Shown one piece after another: positions 35,071-47,421 of a stretch of DNA of 64,000 bases. Position 1 is the first letter of the stretch. The number at the start of each line of letters is the position of its first letter. This stretch comes from Plenodomus lindquistii (lineage: Eukaryota > Ascomycota > Dothideomycetes > Pleosporales > Leptosphaeriaceae). The stretch is taken from NCBI GenBank assembly GCA_025504975.1, contig JANUWI010000015.1:1083507-1147506 (forward strand). The letters run 5' to 3'. The position numbers and the translations under genes are program-made. The notes beneath the pieces are model-generated. The model was not told the DNA's origin. It was given only the letters and a program-made list of their open reading frames with translations, and searched no databases.

Positions 35071-35625
35071 ACCATGGAGTCGTGACAAGATCGTACTGAA
35101 TCTTGCCAGTGTCCTTATGCTAGTGTGACAGGTGAGATGATTCACAAGGGGCGTCGTTTGTGAGGCTGGTACCTCAGGACGAGAATGTCGCTGCTAGACT
35201 GTGGTGCGGGTGTGACTTGTAAAGGTATCATGATGTAATTGAGCGCGCAACATATCTGCGGACGATGTTGTTCGTGATGAATGTTCCCAGCACTCGTTCT
35301 TTGGTCTATCAAGGGTGTAGTGTGATTATTGCTGGTGACTCTGATGTCCGCTTTTGAGACATTACTCGCTACGGAATATGGCAATCGATAATGTAAGGCT
35401 CCCATCAATACTTTTGATATGGTATCTTAAGCTGCCTTAAGGCATTCCAGTGACCGGTCAAGGATTGGAAGGTCTGGTGCCTTTTGCTGTCAGCCTGAGC
35501 ATAAGGCTGACAGCAAGTTGTGACGTAGGTGGCTCAGGATTACATTACTTCTTGTCCGCAATCATGCATCTTTCTCGCGTCAGAATACTGAACCCACGAC
35601 TTTCTTTCCTTCAGCTAGTGTTTCA
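35071..35625. other. Intergenic region, no gene seen
   Basis: Between the GMC oxidoreductase and the HET-domain gene. Contains short inverted repeats (TGTCAGCCT...AGGCTGACA near 35,487-35,515) but no coding signal. Confidence 0.5.
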
Positions 35626-38070
35626 ATGTTTCCTTTATTCCGGGCCAAGAAGTTATCTATCGCCAGGTCTGAAACGTCACCAAGCCATACGCAAAGCCCT
35701 TTGAATACCCTGTCACCAGCACTATGCTCAACATGCGCAGATCTGAATTTCCCTAGCCTCGTCGCCCGCCTGCGCGCTGGAAAAAATAATCATGGGTATA
35801 TTCCGCTGCCTCCGTGGACAGATCATGATGGACAACCGATGGCAAATGGACATTGCACAATGTGCGCCATGTTCGCTGCGATGTGGGATCCTGAGGGCAG
35901 CATCGAGATCAGGTGCATGGATGAAATACTATCCCGGGTCACAAAGCATTCCCCTCTCACGTCCCCTGCAGCTGTAGTATTTTCCAATCAAGACCGGACG
36001 ACGATTGCGATGTTCGAGATAATTCTTCCGCAAGATGCTGAGCTCAGTCCTTGGTCGCGTTTCCTGAATCCAAAGTTGATAGACTTCGACAGTGTGCGGC
36101 ATTGGTTACAGCTTTGTCCACAAAATGGTCTCGACCTACAGCTCCGAGAGAAAGTCGATCAGCTGCCTGGTTTCCGTCTTGTCCATTGCGCCTCAGGACG
36201 ACTTGAGGATCCCCCGCATATGTGTCATTACGTTGCGTTATCCTATGTTTGGGGCAAAACCCCATTCCAACAGGTGCAAGACCAATGCTTCCCACAGACC
36301 ATCAAAGATGCCATGAAAGTGTGCCTAGAACTTGGATTTGAATATATTTGTATGCATTTCCAATCAAAGACTTGATTCTCGCTGGCTCAGGCTAACGGCC
36401 TGTTCCTCCTCTTTTCTAGGGATCGATCGCTATGTGAGTATGACTTCGTCTGCAAGAAACCAACAATGAGTCTAATAGTGTGTAGTGCATTGCTCAGGAA
36501 AGTCATGATGAAAAACATATCCAAATTGCTCATATGGACGTCATCTACTCTGGTGCATCACTGGTAATCATCGCCGCCGCTGGCAACAATCCGACATATG
36601 GGCTGCCGGGGGTGGGTCCACGAGCTCGTGCACCCCAACATGTCATTGAATTAGAAGGCTGCACGCTCCTGCAAACTTTCCCGTGGCCAGAATATGAAAT
36701 AAAAGCATCGACATGGGCCAGCCGTGGATGGTAAGTCCCAATTGGCACAATCTCACCAACGGATCTAAAACAGTCTGACTAGGACACTACAAGAAGGTCA
36801 CTTTGCACGTCGAAAACTCATTTTTACCGATCATCAGGTCATGTATGTTTGTAAGCACGGAATCTGTACAGAGAGCGTTGCACCGCGGCTAAGTTGAAAA
36901 GAATCCCAAGGTGCCTTTCCCCCCGTAGACGAGCATGAGTGCGGTCGTTATCGTTACAAGCACGGCCTAGAAGCCTCCTTTTCGTTTGAAAGTAGAGCGT
37001 CACCCCTAAGTGATATCATCACCGAGTACACGAAGAGGAAACTTTCGTACGAGAGCGATGCATACAACGCATTCTTAGGCATTCTTAATTCCTGGTCAAG
37101 AGGAGAATTCCTCAATACGATTGGTCACATCGGTGGCTTACCTCTCGAAACGCACGGTCTTAATGTAGCGTGGTACGGAACCGAGCAAGGTTCGCGGAGA
37201 GAAGGCTTCCCAACTTGGTCATGGCTCAGTCGGTCAGGTCCAATTCATCTGTTGAATCATACTCCACTGGCTTCCATCTCTGTGGCAGCAAGAGAAAACG
37301 GAACGCCGCCACCAATGCAGAGCGAGTCTGCGGTACCAGACAAGTCATGGATGTCCGTTCCGAAATACCTAAATCAAAGTGCTCCAGCAGCTCGATCCTT
37401 CGACGACGATACTCCGCGATTCCTGCGGATCACAGGCTGGTGTGCACGCGTATACATGGCTAGCAAGTCAAAACATTCATTACAGTTTGTCAAGAACGCG
37501 GATTGCTCGATCGAGAAACGTCATGGCCGCATCCAGTTCAAGGTCGAATACGTGAATCTGGACCGCTCCGACCTCACGCAGACCGATTGGGAGAGTTGCT
37601 TGACTATGTTGGTCGGATCGGAACACAGCTCCTTCGAATGTCCTCTGCGACCCAACTTCCGTGGCCTTAGCAGACGCTGCAGCTTCTGGTTGCTCTGTCC
37701 TACCATCCAGCATGGCATTTACGAAAGAGTTGGAGCCTTCTCCGTATGGCCTGAATCCACCTATATACCAGCAAATTACACCAGATTCGAGGAGGACTGC
37801 GATCCCCTGGAACGGTACAAGCAATGGTCGGACAATCAAGACACGGGCCAAGATTCTACGGAGAGAGGACACCCCTCAGACGATGGGACAGAGGATCCCA
37901 ATGCAAATGCTCAACTACCCGACGTTCTTCTCAAGGGAGGAAATGACGTCTATGATTTTGCGAACGATCCCGACGGGCTTTTCACAGATCCTGATCAGGC
38001 GTTTGAGAGAAGGTATGACTTCTCTCGGGTATTACCAGATTGGGAATTGCGTAGAATTGTCGTCAGGTAG
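35626..38070 (+). CDS. HET-domain protein (heterokaryon-incompatibility type), possibly disabled
   Basis: The HET domain is found in fungal non-self recognition proteins, where it triggers cell death. Exons: 35626-36349, a 14-nt micro-exon 36420-36433, 36486-36730 and 36783-38070. The introns are 70, 52 and 52 nt. Domain hallmarks: HYVALSYVWG (about 202-210), WIDRYCIAQE across the micro-exon, YSGASLVIIAAAGNN, and ASTWASRGWTLQEGHFARRKLIFT. After VMYVCKHGICTESVAPRLS an in-frame TGA (36895-36897) appears, while the same frame stays open to 38070. Either a 60-nt in-frame intron (36851-36910, GTAAGC...CCCAAG) removes it, giving about 736 aa, or it is a nonsense mutation. Family resemblance of the stretch before the TGA favours it being coding, so loss of function is a real possibility. 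The C-terminal ~380 residues have no recognised domain. Confidence 0.8.
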
Positions 38071-39212
38071 GCTTTGCGAGATTCGGATCAGTTACATTCT
38101 GGAGAGCGATCTTCCAGACAGCCCTGGCTGTTCCAAGTTCTGTACGTCTGTCCGGGCGATTCAACATGTATGGGCGATTTGTGCTTGGAATTCTTACACC
38201 TTCAAGCACAAGTTCACAGCAGCGATTGCACTTGCGTACAGACCTGAGACATACTTGTTGTTTTGATCTGTAAATTCTCGTCTGCAGCTCTTCTCTATTA
38301 CTAATGATGCAGCCCTTCTTTTGTATGTATCGAGACACACGGCGCGGTGATGGACTCAGTTGCGGTGCGCAGTATGGTAGCTCGAGGGACCACGATTACA
38401 TCTTTGACAGATTAATGACTTCCTTAGTGCGCGCCTTTGAAACCTGCTCAAGCGGCTCGAGTCATGATCATGTCTACAGTGATCGAATGGTCATGATGCA
38501 CCCTGGCACCCAACTCCCTTCTCATCCCCGCTCACTCGTGAACCACAGTAGCCTCAAAGCATATCCAAACGTACACGGCCAACCACCAAACAACTAACTG
38601 CGATAACAATTATATGTATTTCAAACCAACAGTCCATCTCCCCAGACTCTTCCACCTAGAAAGGTACCTGGCTGCAGCCGCGCCAAGCCCCTTCCCAACC
38701 CGAAACACGCACCCCCTTCCCACCACTCCAAACACCCCTCCAAACACCACACGCAGCACCCTCCGCGCATCAAACAGCCCACGTTCAAGCAACTCACACT
38801 CTTCCACCGCAGTTTACGTCGAACGAGGCAAAGGGACGCGTGAAACGGGGTCTTGAGCCGAGCACGCGAAGCTATGATGTGCAGCGAGGATGTTGTGTTG
38901 CTTGGTTTGTGTCGAGACGTGAGGAGGATTTGGCGTTTCTAGATGATGGAGATGTGTGTGAAAGACTGGAAAGGGAGCAAGGGGGTGCTTGTGGGTGAGG
39001 AATATACACCCTGCGACATCCCAGGAAGGTTTCGATGTTGGTGATACTGCGGTGCGGGTTTTCTGTTCATTCACTACTATTTTCGATTCTTGAGGCTGGT
39101 CCGACATACATTTGTTAACTTTAATCTTCTCTTGCTTTGTGTTTATTACAACCGGGATAACTGTTTTTGAGAAAAAAGAAGAAGAAGAAGGGAAGAGGAA
39201 GTGACAATTACA
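38071..39212. other. Intergenic region, no convincing gene
   Basis: About 1.1 kb after the HET gene. A Pro/Thr-rich plus-strand frame (38,614-38,856) and its minus-strand counterpart are GC-biased but have no family or splice support. Confidence 0.5.
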
Positions 39213-40432
39213 ATGTACAATCTCGTCGTATTCACATCGCTTCTCGCGCTGACCAGCGCACTTCCGCAACGGAATCGCAATGGTCGACAGGGCGGTAATG
39301 GAGCTCAAAGACAGCAACAACAACAACAAGCGACGGCTTTCCAACAGGCTGCGCAAGTCCCACAGGGAGTGTCGCAAGCAACGGATGGGTCTACGATCCT
39401 TGACGACACGGTCATGGTGAAGTACGTGCTGCATTCTCACACCCACGCCCAACATCTACACAATGCATCAGCTAACCTTTCTATCCCAGCAACCTACCAA
39501 TTCGCTTCAAAATCTCCGCCCCAGCAGACCAGTTCCTCACCACGTCCGGCGTCCCCGGTGCAGCCGCGACATCCGCAAATGGCACAATGGGCGTAAACGT
39601 GCTTCTCCACGGCGACGGCGGACAGTCGTTCTTCGACTTCCCCAACCAGGCCGTGCAGGCAAACACAATGGGTGTTGCGCTACTCGCGCCCGATGATAAT
39701 CTATTCTGGGGCGGCGGCAGTGGTCTCGATCGTACCGATGGCGTTGCACACGCTCAGGCAGTCAGCGACTTCATCACGACTGAGATGCCCAAGATCGTGG
39801 CCATGGATGCCAATGCCGTTGTCTTCACGGGTGTGAGCGGCGGCAGTCTGCTGATGTCTGGGTTCTTCATCCCCGCGCAAATGACAAACTTCCCAAATAG
39901 CGCCGTCGAGTTGAACTGTGGTGCCATGCCACCACAAGTCGCGTTCCCGGCTGCTGCGACGGTCATGACGCAAACCAGGATTCACTACCAGTCTACTACC
40001 AATGAGCTTACGTTGTTACAAGATGCGATTCCCCAGGCTGTCGTCGCGTATGAGCAGCTCGCTGCTGATGCGGGGCTGTCTGCTGCACAAATCAATCAGC
40101 TACAAACGGTGGATAACACGCCTGCGGGAGGTCACTGCGAATTTGATGGACAAGACTTTGTGACCGGAGTGCAGACTATGCTGACGAGCTATTCGAATGT
40201 CATGCAGGGCGGTGACGGGACGGTCGCAGGCATCGGTGCGCCGAGTAATGGGGTTGTGACGACGGGTGTGGTGGGCAACGAGAATCTGCAGTTCGGTGCA
40301 GGGCAGAAGAGGAGCGTCGCGGCGGAGAGCATGTTGCAGATGAGGTGGGCGCAGGCCGAGGTTGTGGAGGAGACCGAGTTTGAGTTGGTACAGTGCGATC
40401 GCGCGGCGTGCGGTGATGAGCCGAGGATGTGA
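39213..40432 (+). CDS. Secreted alpha/beta-hydrolase-like protein, 383 aa
   Basis: Exons 39213-39421 and 39490-40432, joined across a 68-nt intron (GTACGT...TCCCAG). The ATG at 39213 starts a clear signal peptide (MYNLVVFTSLLALTSA, cleavage expected after LTSALP). A short Arg/Gln-rich segment with a poly-Gln run follows, and then a conserved core: VNVLLHGDGGQSFFDFPNQ, VALLAPDDNLFWGGGSGL, and a nucleophile-elbow-like VVFTGVSGGSLLMSGF. A late His lies in NTPAGGHCEFD. This matches a widespread secreted family of Aspergillus and relatives that databases often mislabel as 'cyclin-like F-box protein'. Serine-hydrolase activity is inferred from the G-x-S-G-G elbow and the late His. The substrate is unknown. 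Confidence 0.85.
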
Positions 40433-40737
40433 GCTGTCAGCATATCTGGTCGCGCCCTGTTCTGCTACCCTTGCGCCTCTCAAGCGCTCGAGGCTTTTGT
40501 TCCTATTATCAGCATATCCTAATCTCGATTTCAACGTCTCCAAGTCACAAGTGTACCGTCACCAGATTGGCAAGGGAGCGTGATATGGATTGTCGTAATG
40601 TTCATTTGACTGGTAGTGTGAAGGTGGTCCCATTGCTAGCTGGTGCAATGTCTACGCCCAATTCCTTCACCCCGTAAATGCATTTTCGCCGTGCCCGTGG
40701 ACCCATGAATGTTGCAGAAAGCCGGAAAAGAGACACC
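40433..40737. other. Convergent spacer, no gene seen
   Basis: Between the stops of the secreted hydrolase (plus) and ribosomal protein uL14 (minus). It presumably contains both 3' UTRs. Confidence 0.55.
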
Positions 40738-41437
40738 TCACATGACGACACCGGAGTTGGACGCGATACGCTGTTGGCTTGTTAGCACAGATTTGGCATG
40801 GAAACGCGTGTGGTGTTGACATACCGGCCACAGCTCAGCAGCCTCCTTTGCGACGGGTCCAGTAATGGCAGAGCCCTTCATTTCGCCCTTGGGGTTGACA
40901 ATGACACCGGCGTTGTCCTCGAAGTAGAGGAAGACACCGTCCGCTCGCCTCCATGGCTTGCTCTGGCGGACAATGACGGCGGGCATGACCTTCTTCCTGA
41001 GCTCAGGCTTGCCCTTCTTGACCGTGGCCATGACCATGTCGCCGGCACCTCCAGCAGGCAGGCGGTTGAGGCGCGCACCAATGCCCTTGACGGAGATGAT
41101 GTACAGGTTGCGGGCACCCGAGTTGTCGCAGCAGTTCATGACGGCGCCGCTGTGGTTGCGTTAGCCTGCATTCCTTGCAATTCTTGTCATGTCTGGGTGA
41201 TATATCGCAACGGCAGGCGCGAAGTGAGGGAGAAGTGCTTGTCCGGGAAGGCGCATTCGCATTGCATCCGAGGAGTCAAACGTACACTGGCAGGCCAAGC
41301 GTCATCTTCAGCTTGTTACCGGAGGTAGAACCACGACTGCAGGCACCATGTTAGCCAACCTATACGTCCCGTGACAGAGTCCAGCTGGTGGCTCCTTCTC
41401 CATCGGGGAGCGCAACGTACCCGCGCTTTCCAGACAT
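40738..41437 (-). CDS. rpl23: 60S ribosomal protein uL14 (L23), 141 aa
   Basis: Component of the large cytosolic ribosomal subunit near the GTPase/30S-facing side. Four exons on the minus strand: 41437-41421, 41336-41286, 41149-40825 and 40770-40738. Introns are 84, 136 and 54 nt, and the frame is 426 nt. The start gives MSGKRG, then NKLKMTLGLP. The long third exon encodes the almost invariant body AVMNCCDNSGARNLYIISVK, KGKPELRKKVMPAVIVRQ and DNAGVIVNPKGEMKGSAITG. The last 10 residues (RIASNSGVVM) are a separate exon. Several early introns in a short ribosomal-protein gene are normal for filamentous fungi. The identification is secure. Confidence 0.97.
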
Positions 41438-43274
41438 GTCGAATGATTATCGGGGAATGTGTTTGTGGGTGGGTTTGGGGGCGTCGTCGCTGCGAGATTG
41501 TCGTTGGGCGTGAAGTTCGTCAAACTTTGGTGGGCGCTGCCGAATTTCGAGACGGCTAAGCGAGTGTGCACTAGTGGCCAGAACAGGACTAGCGTGAGAG
41601 CTGCTCCGAGTGGGGTTGCAACACCAACCTTAGTTCCTCCATCGCCAACTTCAACTTGTCGACGAACACTCATACGACACCTCACAAGCACAGGGGTGGT
41701 GTCTGCACAGTGCATTCGAAAGTGCTAGACCAGGACATATACCGTTTCCAATGCGACTCATCAGGCGGGCATGTCAAACATTCAAGAGTACCGAGACGCT
41801 GCAAAGGTGACCGTTCGAATCTGAAGGGACAGAACACTAGCATTGAGCAGGCGTCCATCATGATTCTTCCCAACCCACGTACCTGGCCATCTTCCACGAG
41901 ACCTTCGTTCCTGATGATAGTCTGTAGACCAACTCTCACGACCCCTGCTACGCAAAATGCAGCTCTCCCAGATTGTCAGCATCTAAAGGTTTGTTTGAGA
42001 AGATCTTTTACATCGTAAAGCGGTGCCGGCTACTCGTCAAGATGGTGGAATTGTCTACCAATAGCTCAGAGAAGTTGCCCTTGAAGTTGGCGTGAAGTAC
42101 TGGCCTGATCACGTACTGACATGGCAAATGGACCAAACCCTTGCAACACTAGCGGTACAAGCGTTCCCAAGGCCGAGCTTTCAATGTCGCCGTCACCCCA
42201 AGCTGTAAAATGATTATTCAAGTCCAGTAGCTGTAAGTGCCTCCTAAGTAAACTCCACACTGACTTCGAGAAGGTGTCGAGTCAATGGATTTACAACATG
42301 TATCCACTGGCGGGGTAGAGTAAGTCGTGAAAGTCGTCTGAGGGGCAGCAGTCGCGCAATGTCCACCCCCTTCCACAATCACCTTTAGCGTGAGTCTTCT
42401 CAGTTGCAGCCAGTATCGCAACATTCACTCCGACTCTAGGGTTAGCTCGAAGGTGGGTCGCCAAAAGTCGCCCATACTTCCACTAGTCTCTCTTTCACTC
42501 CTAGGATACCCTGCTTATGGAATTTAACACCAGCCTACAGTAGCATTCACTTCAATTCCAAAACTACTGTCGGCGGTAGATCTACGTGCAGCGCAGGCCA
42601 GGTGACACGGACTACAGTCAGAGGCGGACGTGAATGTGAAATATCACGCGCGTTTGATGTTGCAGAGGTAGCTGCAACTCGACGTCGCGAATAAGATTGT
42701 TACTACTAGGGAGGACATGAATCGCCATAATGATGCTGTACTGGTAAGAGCACGTTGAGCTTGCCCATTGTTTGTTCACAGGCTCCCTGAGATGCGTGGG
42801 CTTTGTTATCGCTGCGAATCCTAGGCACCTGATGTAGTCAGGAGCCACATTTCACCTCCCTGCTACTGCGCTGCGTGCTTGCTCATTGTCACGATACATG
42901 TCGTCCCCTTCTTATGATCTTCATAGCAATCTCAGTCTCGCCTATATCTAACCGTCTCCTTATGTTCTCCTTTCGTATTGTCTTTCATCAACAAGCCTTC
43001 ACCTCGAGCACGCGACCTCGAAGAGCAAACGCAATGTGGAATCAGGCTCACCCTCACTTTCACGCTCGTGGTCGTTTGCTGCTGTAGATGTGGGGCGAAG
43101 GCGGATTGCGAGTTGCGCTCACGACTTCTAGGGCGTTGGGAGGGGTATATAAGGACGGCGTCGGCCACTCGAATTCTTTCTTTCTCTATATCCTCCACTC
43201 ATCGCCTTGTAAGCACCATTTCCTCGCTCTTGTAACATTGGCTTCACGTGCTTACACTTTCTCTTTAGATTTTC
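41438..43274. other. Long intergenic region, no gene seen
   Basis: About 1.8 kb between the uL14 start and the next plus-strand gene. Frames are short on both strands. A TTCGAATC-like sequence near 41,815 is not part of a tRNA (see rejected items). A TATA box lies near the right end. Confidence 0.5.
43146..43153 (+). promoter_or_regulatory. TATA box of the 43,275 gene
   Basis: TATATAAG, 121 bp upstream of the ATG at 43275, in an otherwise GC-rich stretch. Confidence 0.6.
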
Positions 43275-44115
43275 ATGGTAGCAGCCATGTCGAACCCCCA
43301 GAACAATTTCAACCACTACAATACCCCACGCCACGGCAGGATCTCTTCAAGAAGCGGAATTGAGGCCATTTCACCTCCTCAGGGTCGCAGCGCGTCAGGA
43401 CCGCAATTTCGAGGCCACCGTCCCGTTCCAACCGTCAGCTACGGCCGAGATCACGTCCCCACTGACCTCCAGAACTGGCACGGCCAGTCCCATGTGCCGT
43501 TCTTGCGATGGGCATATGCGGTCAGGAACTCCCGTGGCGATGCGCACTCGAACTATAACTTCGATCCAGACGTCAATGTCGCGATCCGCGTATCTGAAAC
43601 CATTGTAAGTGATCAGCCTCAACCAAACACTTGACATCCAACTGACATCGTCCCTCAGGATGCGTTCGACCAGGAACCACGCCTAGTCCATGAGCTTATC
43701 CTCAGCATTGCCAACCCCGAGCTCGGGCATGACTCCATGGCCTGGATCAAGGAGAACCGCCCGCTTGTCGAGATGCTGCTTTATCGCCACCATCAACACC
43801 ACGGCGGACTGATTCTCCCCCCCATGGCTCCAGCTGTTCAAGTTATGAGGGAATTCGAGATCGCCGTTACCAATGCCCGCCAGCGAGGTATGCCTTACGA
43901 ACATGACGACTTCCCGCGCATCAAATTCCCTTCATGGTCAGTACTCTCCAGCTCGAACATGTCTCTTTTCGTGCGAATTCCTCCATACTGACTTCCGCAG
44001 GAACACCGCAGCACCTGCCTTCAGTTGTCCACGTGATCGCCGTGGTCCTGACGGTGGCTTTGGGGGCTTCGGTAGCAACGTGGGTGGCACGAACACCGGT
44101 AGTTTCTGGAACTAG
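43275..44115 (+). CDS. Unknown protein with Gly/Asn-rich C-terminus, 240 aa
   Basis: Three exons: 43275-43604, 43659-43936 and 44001-44115. Introns are 54 (GTAAGT...CCTCAG) and 64 nt (GTCAGT...CCGCAG), and the frame is 723 nt. A second in-frame ATG lies four codons downstream. The N-terminal ~65 residues are Ser/Arg/Pro-rich and probably disordered. The centre (about 70-190) looks folded, with WHGQSHVPFLRWAYAVRN and MAWIKENRPLVEMLLYRHHQ. The end is Gly/Asn-rich (GGFGGFGSNVGGTNTGSF). No known domain is recognised. Consistent splice sites, a TATA box and codon use like its neighbours support a real gene. Confidence 0.7.
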
Positions 44116-44927
44116 CCTGCTTGGATGGAGTGAGATGGTACCTCGGTGCTGAGATCTGTACTTTCTCCGGAAGTCCTCGAGCCTTGCTTCAATAAAGATT
44201 GAAGACCCTACCTGTTTCTAGGCGCGGATGGGATTGATGAGTAGTTCTAGGTTCTAGTGAAGCGACTAACACTAGTCATAATTGAATCATCTCCGTCCCA
44301 CTAGAGGCGGATATTTTCCCCTTGTTGACACTTTCCATGCACTTGATACATTCTGAAGCTAATTGCGATGCTTGACAATGGTCTTGCGCATCTTTAGCAT
44401 CTGCGTTCCTCGCTCCTCATATCAGCTAATTGCTTTGCGATACAAGACGTGCGGTACCATCTCAATAAGTTCCGAACGATTCAGCAATTTTGCGAAGTTC
44501 AGAGCTTGTCAATGTAACGTCCCACTCTCCGCACTGCTCAATGCACCAAGACGTGCTAGCACCATCTACCGCGCCAGCGAATCGTCCAACAATCCAGGCC
44601 GTGTACTTCTGGCTCTCATACATCACTATGAGCAGTCAGACTCTTTGTCGTGTATTCATGATAGTGTATAACCGCGTGAGCTATCCTGCCCAAAAGCCAC
44701 ATCGTCATAGCCCGTCGTTATAAAAGGTTGTGGTATCACATACCATGAACACTATCAAAACGGGAAATATGCAAGTGGAAGATGAGATGATCCATTCTTG
44801 TTTCACGGACTTAGCGGTATGAGGTTTACGAATAGTATTGACAGAGTTGAGATGGAGGTGAGAGTATCGTTCCCAGCACTACGAGACGGCGTCAGATACC
44901 GTTTCAGAGGCGAGACAACCTCAAATT
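44116..44927. other. Convergent intergenic region, no gene seen
   Basis: 3' flanks of the 240-aa protein gene (plus) and the GH18 gene (minus). Short frames only. Confidence 0.5.
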
Positions 44928-46000
44928 TCACACTGAATTTCGAAACTGAGGTTTCGCTCGCAAAATACCACCTAATGTCGCCGCCCACCGGGCTTGTTCA
45001 GTCTTGATACTGGACGGATCATTCGTACATACGCCGGTTGGATCGCCATGGGTCCCAGTACTGTTGGCATATTCCCAGCCCATTACACCACCAAAACCTC
45101 CGCCGGCGCCTTGATATTTGTCAAGAAGCTTAGCTGTGACTTCAGCGAGAGTCGATAAAGACACATAGTCAGATCCATCTCGCGGGTTTGTCAGCGTACC
45201 AAGCACAACACGCTCTGGACTCCATCCTGCTTCGATAATTCTGTCATACCAAGCCGTTGACCGGGCGTTACCCCAGCCCCCGTAGAACTGTGTGTTGTAC
45301 CATGCGATCTCGCGTCCGTAAATACTTCGTTCCAAGTCGGGGTACGAAAACCCACTCAGATGCGGAAGCGTTGGATGGATAAGAGAGGGCGCGGTGTGGC
45401 ACTGAGGGTGCGAATTGAGTGGAAGAATCGCATCCAATACAAACGGGTTGGGGATCAGGGCCGATGCGACGGGAGCGAGCGTGATAAGAAAGTTTGGACC
45501 AAAGTCTCCTCGCAGTCGCATAATTAGTCGAGTTACAGTGTGGATAGCAACATCTTCTTCGACATCAATGTCAAGGCCATCGAGCTTTGCTGTCCGGAGC
45601 ATCTCCCGCAGAGGCAGGTAGTGAGCCTCAAACTGGGTGATGTTAGTTCAACATGTCGACAAGGCAGATTCCGGAGTCGAGTAAACACAGAACTCACATC
45701 AGCGTCACCGCCTCCCATGCGCATATACGACCCTTTGGCTGCCCCGCCAAGCATGCCCATGACCTTTACACCACATGCCTGCAGTAGTTGCACCTCAGAC
45801 CACAGCTCACTAAACATCTCGTCAAATGGGGGTCTGTCATTCAGCGTGATATTGCCTGGACCTTCGTTCAGATGGATCGCCGCAACTATGACATGGGTGA
45901 TGCCCGTGCGTTCTGTCAACAATGGTTGAAGCGATTGGTAGCGCCCCTCGGAATCATGAAATGTCTGGTGATAAACAACCAGGCGAGGTCCTATTTTCAT
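44928..46000 (-). CDS. GH18-family glycoside hydrolase (chitinase-like), 335 aa
   Basis: Two exons, 46000-45698 and 45632-44928, joined across a 65-nt intron (GTGAGT...ACCCAG, branch AACTAAC). The catalytic signature D-x-x-D-x-D-x-E is intact as DGLDIDVE (D119-E126), so hydrolysis of chitin or another GlcNAc polymer is expected. The barrel start reads PRLVVYHQTFHDSEGRY, strand 2-3 ITHVIVAAIHLNEGP and VKVMGMLGGAAKGSY, and the late barrel GGVMGWEYANSTG. At 335 aa it is shorter than classical secreted chitinases, and no signal peptide precedes the ATG at 46000. An upstream exon could have been missed, otherwise the enzyme is intracellular or unconventionally exported. An upstream frame opening (to 46051) has only GTG. 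Confidence 0.85.
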
Positions 46001-47421
46001 CGGGAGCAGCAAGCATTGTTTTTCATCTCGAGACTGCGGAAAGTGCAGCACCGGTGAATGGTCGCGAACGGATGAGCTTGCAAAAGGTCAGATACAGCAA
46101 TCATGTTGTCCACGGATGAACAAATAACTCACATTTTCGAAGCGGGCTTTCGACGAAAAGCGCTCGTGATTGTAAAACCTCCAACGTGATCATTTACTAT
46201 GTTTATCCCACGTACAAAGACGGTGGCAAAAAAGGTGACAAGGTGGAGGGCGATGAAGATCCGCATGTTGCCGTCCTCAAAGTAGTAGCAACATTCAGAC
46301 ATCGGCAGCCCAGATCGGCTGAGCTTTAGCATGAACAGATACAACCATGAGCCGCCGGAGTTTGCTACCATAATCAGTGCGTCTTGGTTGTGCATTGACA
46401 TGTAAGCTTTTAGTGCTTACGCTAATCAACATAGCAGGGGCCCCGCTTGGGTAGTGTTACGCTCCTGCTCGAGGTGAAGATACACAGTGTTACTGAGGAC
46501 AAAAATACGAACATGATTACAAAACTACAGCCGAAGGTCCGGAATGTCAGAGGTTTACAGAATCTGGACCGTCCGCTTCATACCTATGGTAATCATTGCA
46601 CGCAATTGTAGCTTACGTGGTGGTTGTGTTCATACAGACATCTCAGTTGAAAAATGGCCCAAACCAGATCTTAGTCCAGTTTCCAATATGCTTTATTGCC
46701 TGTAAGAGAAATCGGTGTCTGAGACGACCATTGCATGATGGTAAATTTGCGCATCAGTACGCAAATGGAAGCGTGTAGTCAATTGTCATACATAACCTCC
46801 CGAGGATGCAGTGGGTACATGAAAGGCTCAGCTCACGATATATTGCCAACACGTCAGAGTGCGTGGAAGACGGCACCGGCGTCGGCGCGGAAAAGATACA
46901 CAGCACTGCGTAGATGCTACATGCGGACACGAGTTTGCAGTCCAACACAACGCTTACAATTCGCAATCGGCCCTACATTACTCCAGGGTACAGACGCGTT
47001 GGATTAGAATTTACCTGCTGTTTAAAGTTTGACGAATCATCTGCTCCACTTCACCAACGGAAACCTGTTATTCGTCGGAAAAAAAATACTAACTCACTAC
47101 ATATCTCACCTTCATGTGACTCGATCTGTTGAAATAGTCATCTTGCTCACCCAAAGGGGGCGGGAAGATCAAGCTGGCGATTGGCAAGCGTTCCGCGGGA
47201 TTCCAGACTATACAGTGTGGGACCTTTGTTCACTCAGCAAGTCTACATAGATACCTCGGTATTTTTGGGGGACATACAGGCGATGCTCGAATGTGGATAT
47301 AAAAGTGCATCGACCCGCACACATTTTGGAAACAACATCTCAACACACGTCCGTCATCCTCAATACATTCATCAAACAACCATCGCACACTGAAGTTTAC
47401 GCTCACGGCTCTTTACCGACC
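46001..47421. other. Intergenic region, no convincing gene
   Basis: A 90-codon minus-strand frame at 46,129-46,401 has a hydrophobic stretch, but no start context or recognisable family. Otherwise empty up to the TATA box of the small secreted peptide gene. Confidence 0.45.
47298..47305 (+). promoter_or_regulatory. TATA box of the small secreted peptide gene
   Basis: TATAAAAG, 117 bp upstream of the downstream ATG at 47422. Confidence 0.6.

Noticed and set aside
41790..41840. TTCGAATC box resembling a tRNA T arm
   Set aside because: No pairing T stem, no A box at the right distance and no acceptor stem on either strand.
46129..46401. 90-codon minus-strand frame upstream of the GH18 gene, as a missed first exon
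   Set aside because: It has a hydrophobic stretch, but no splice path in phase to the GH18 exon could be found and the frame lacks a good start context.
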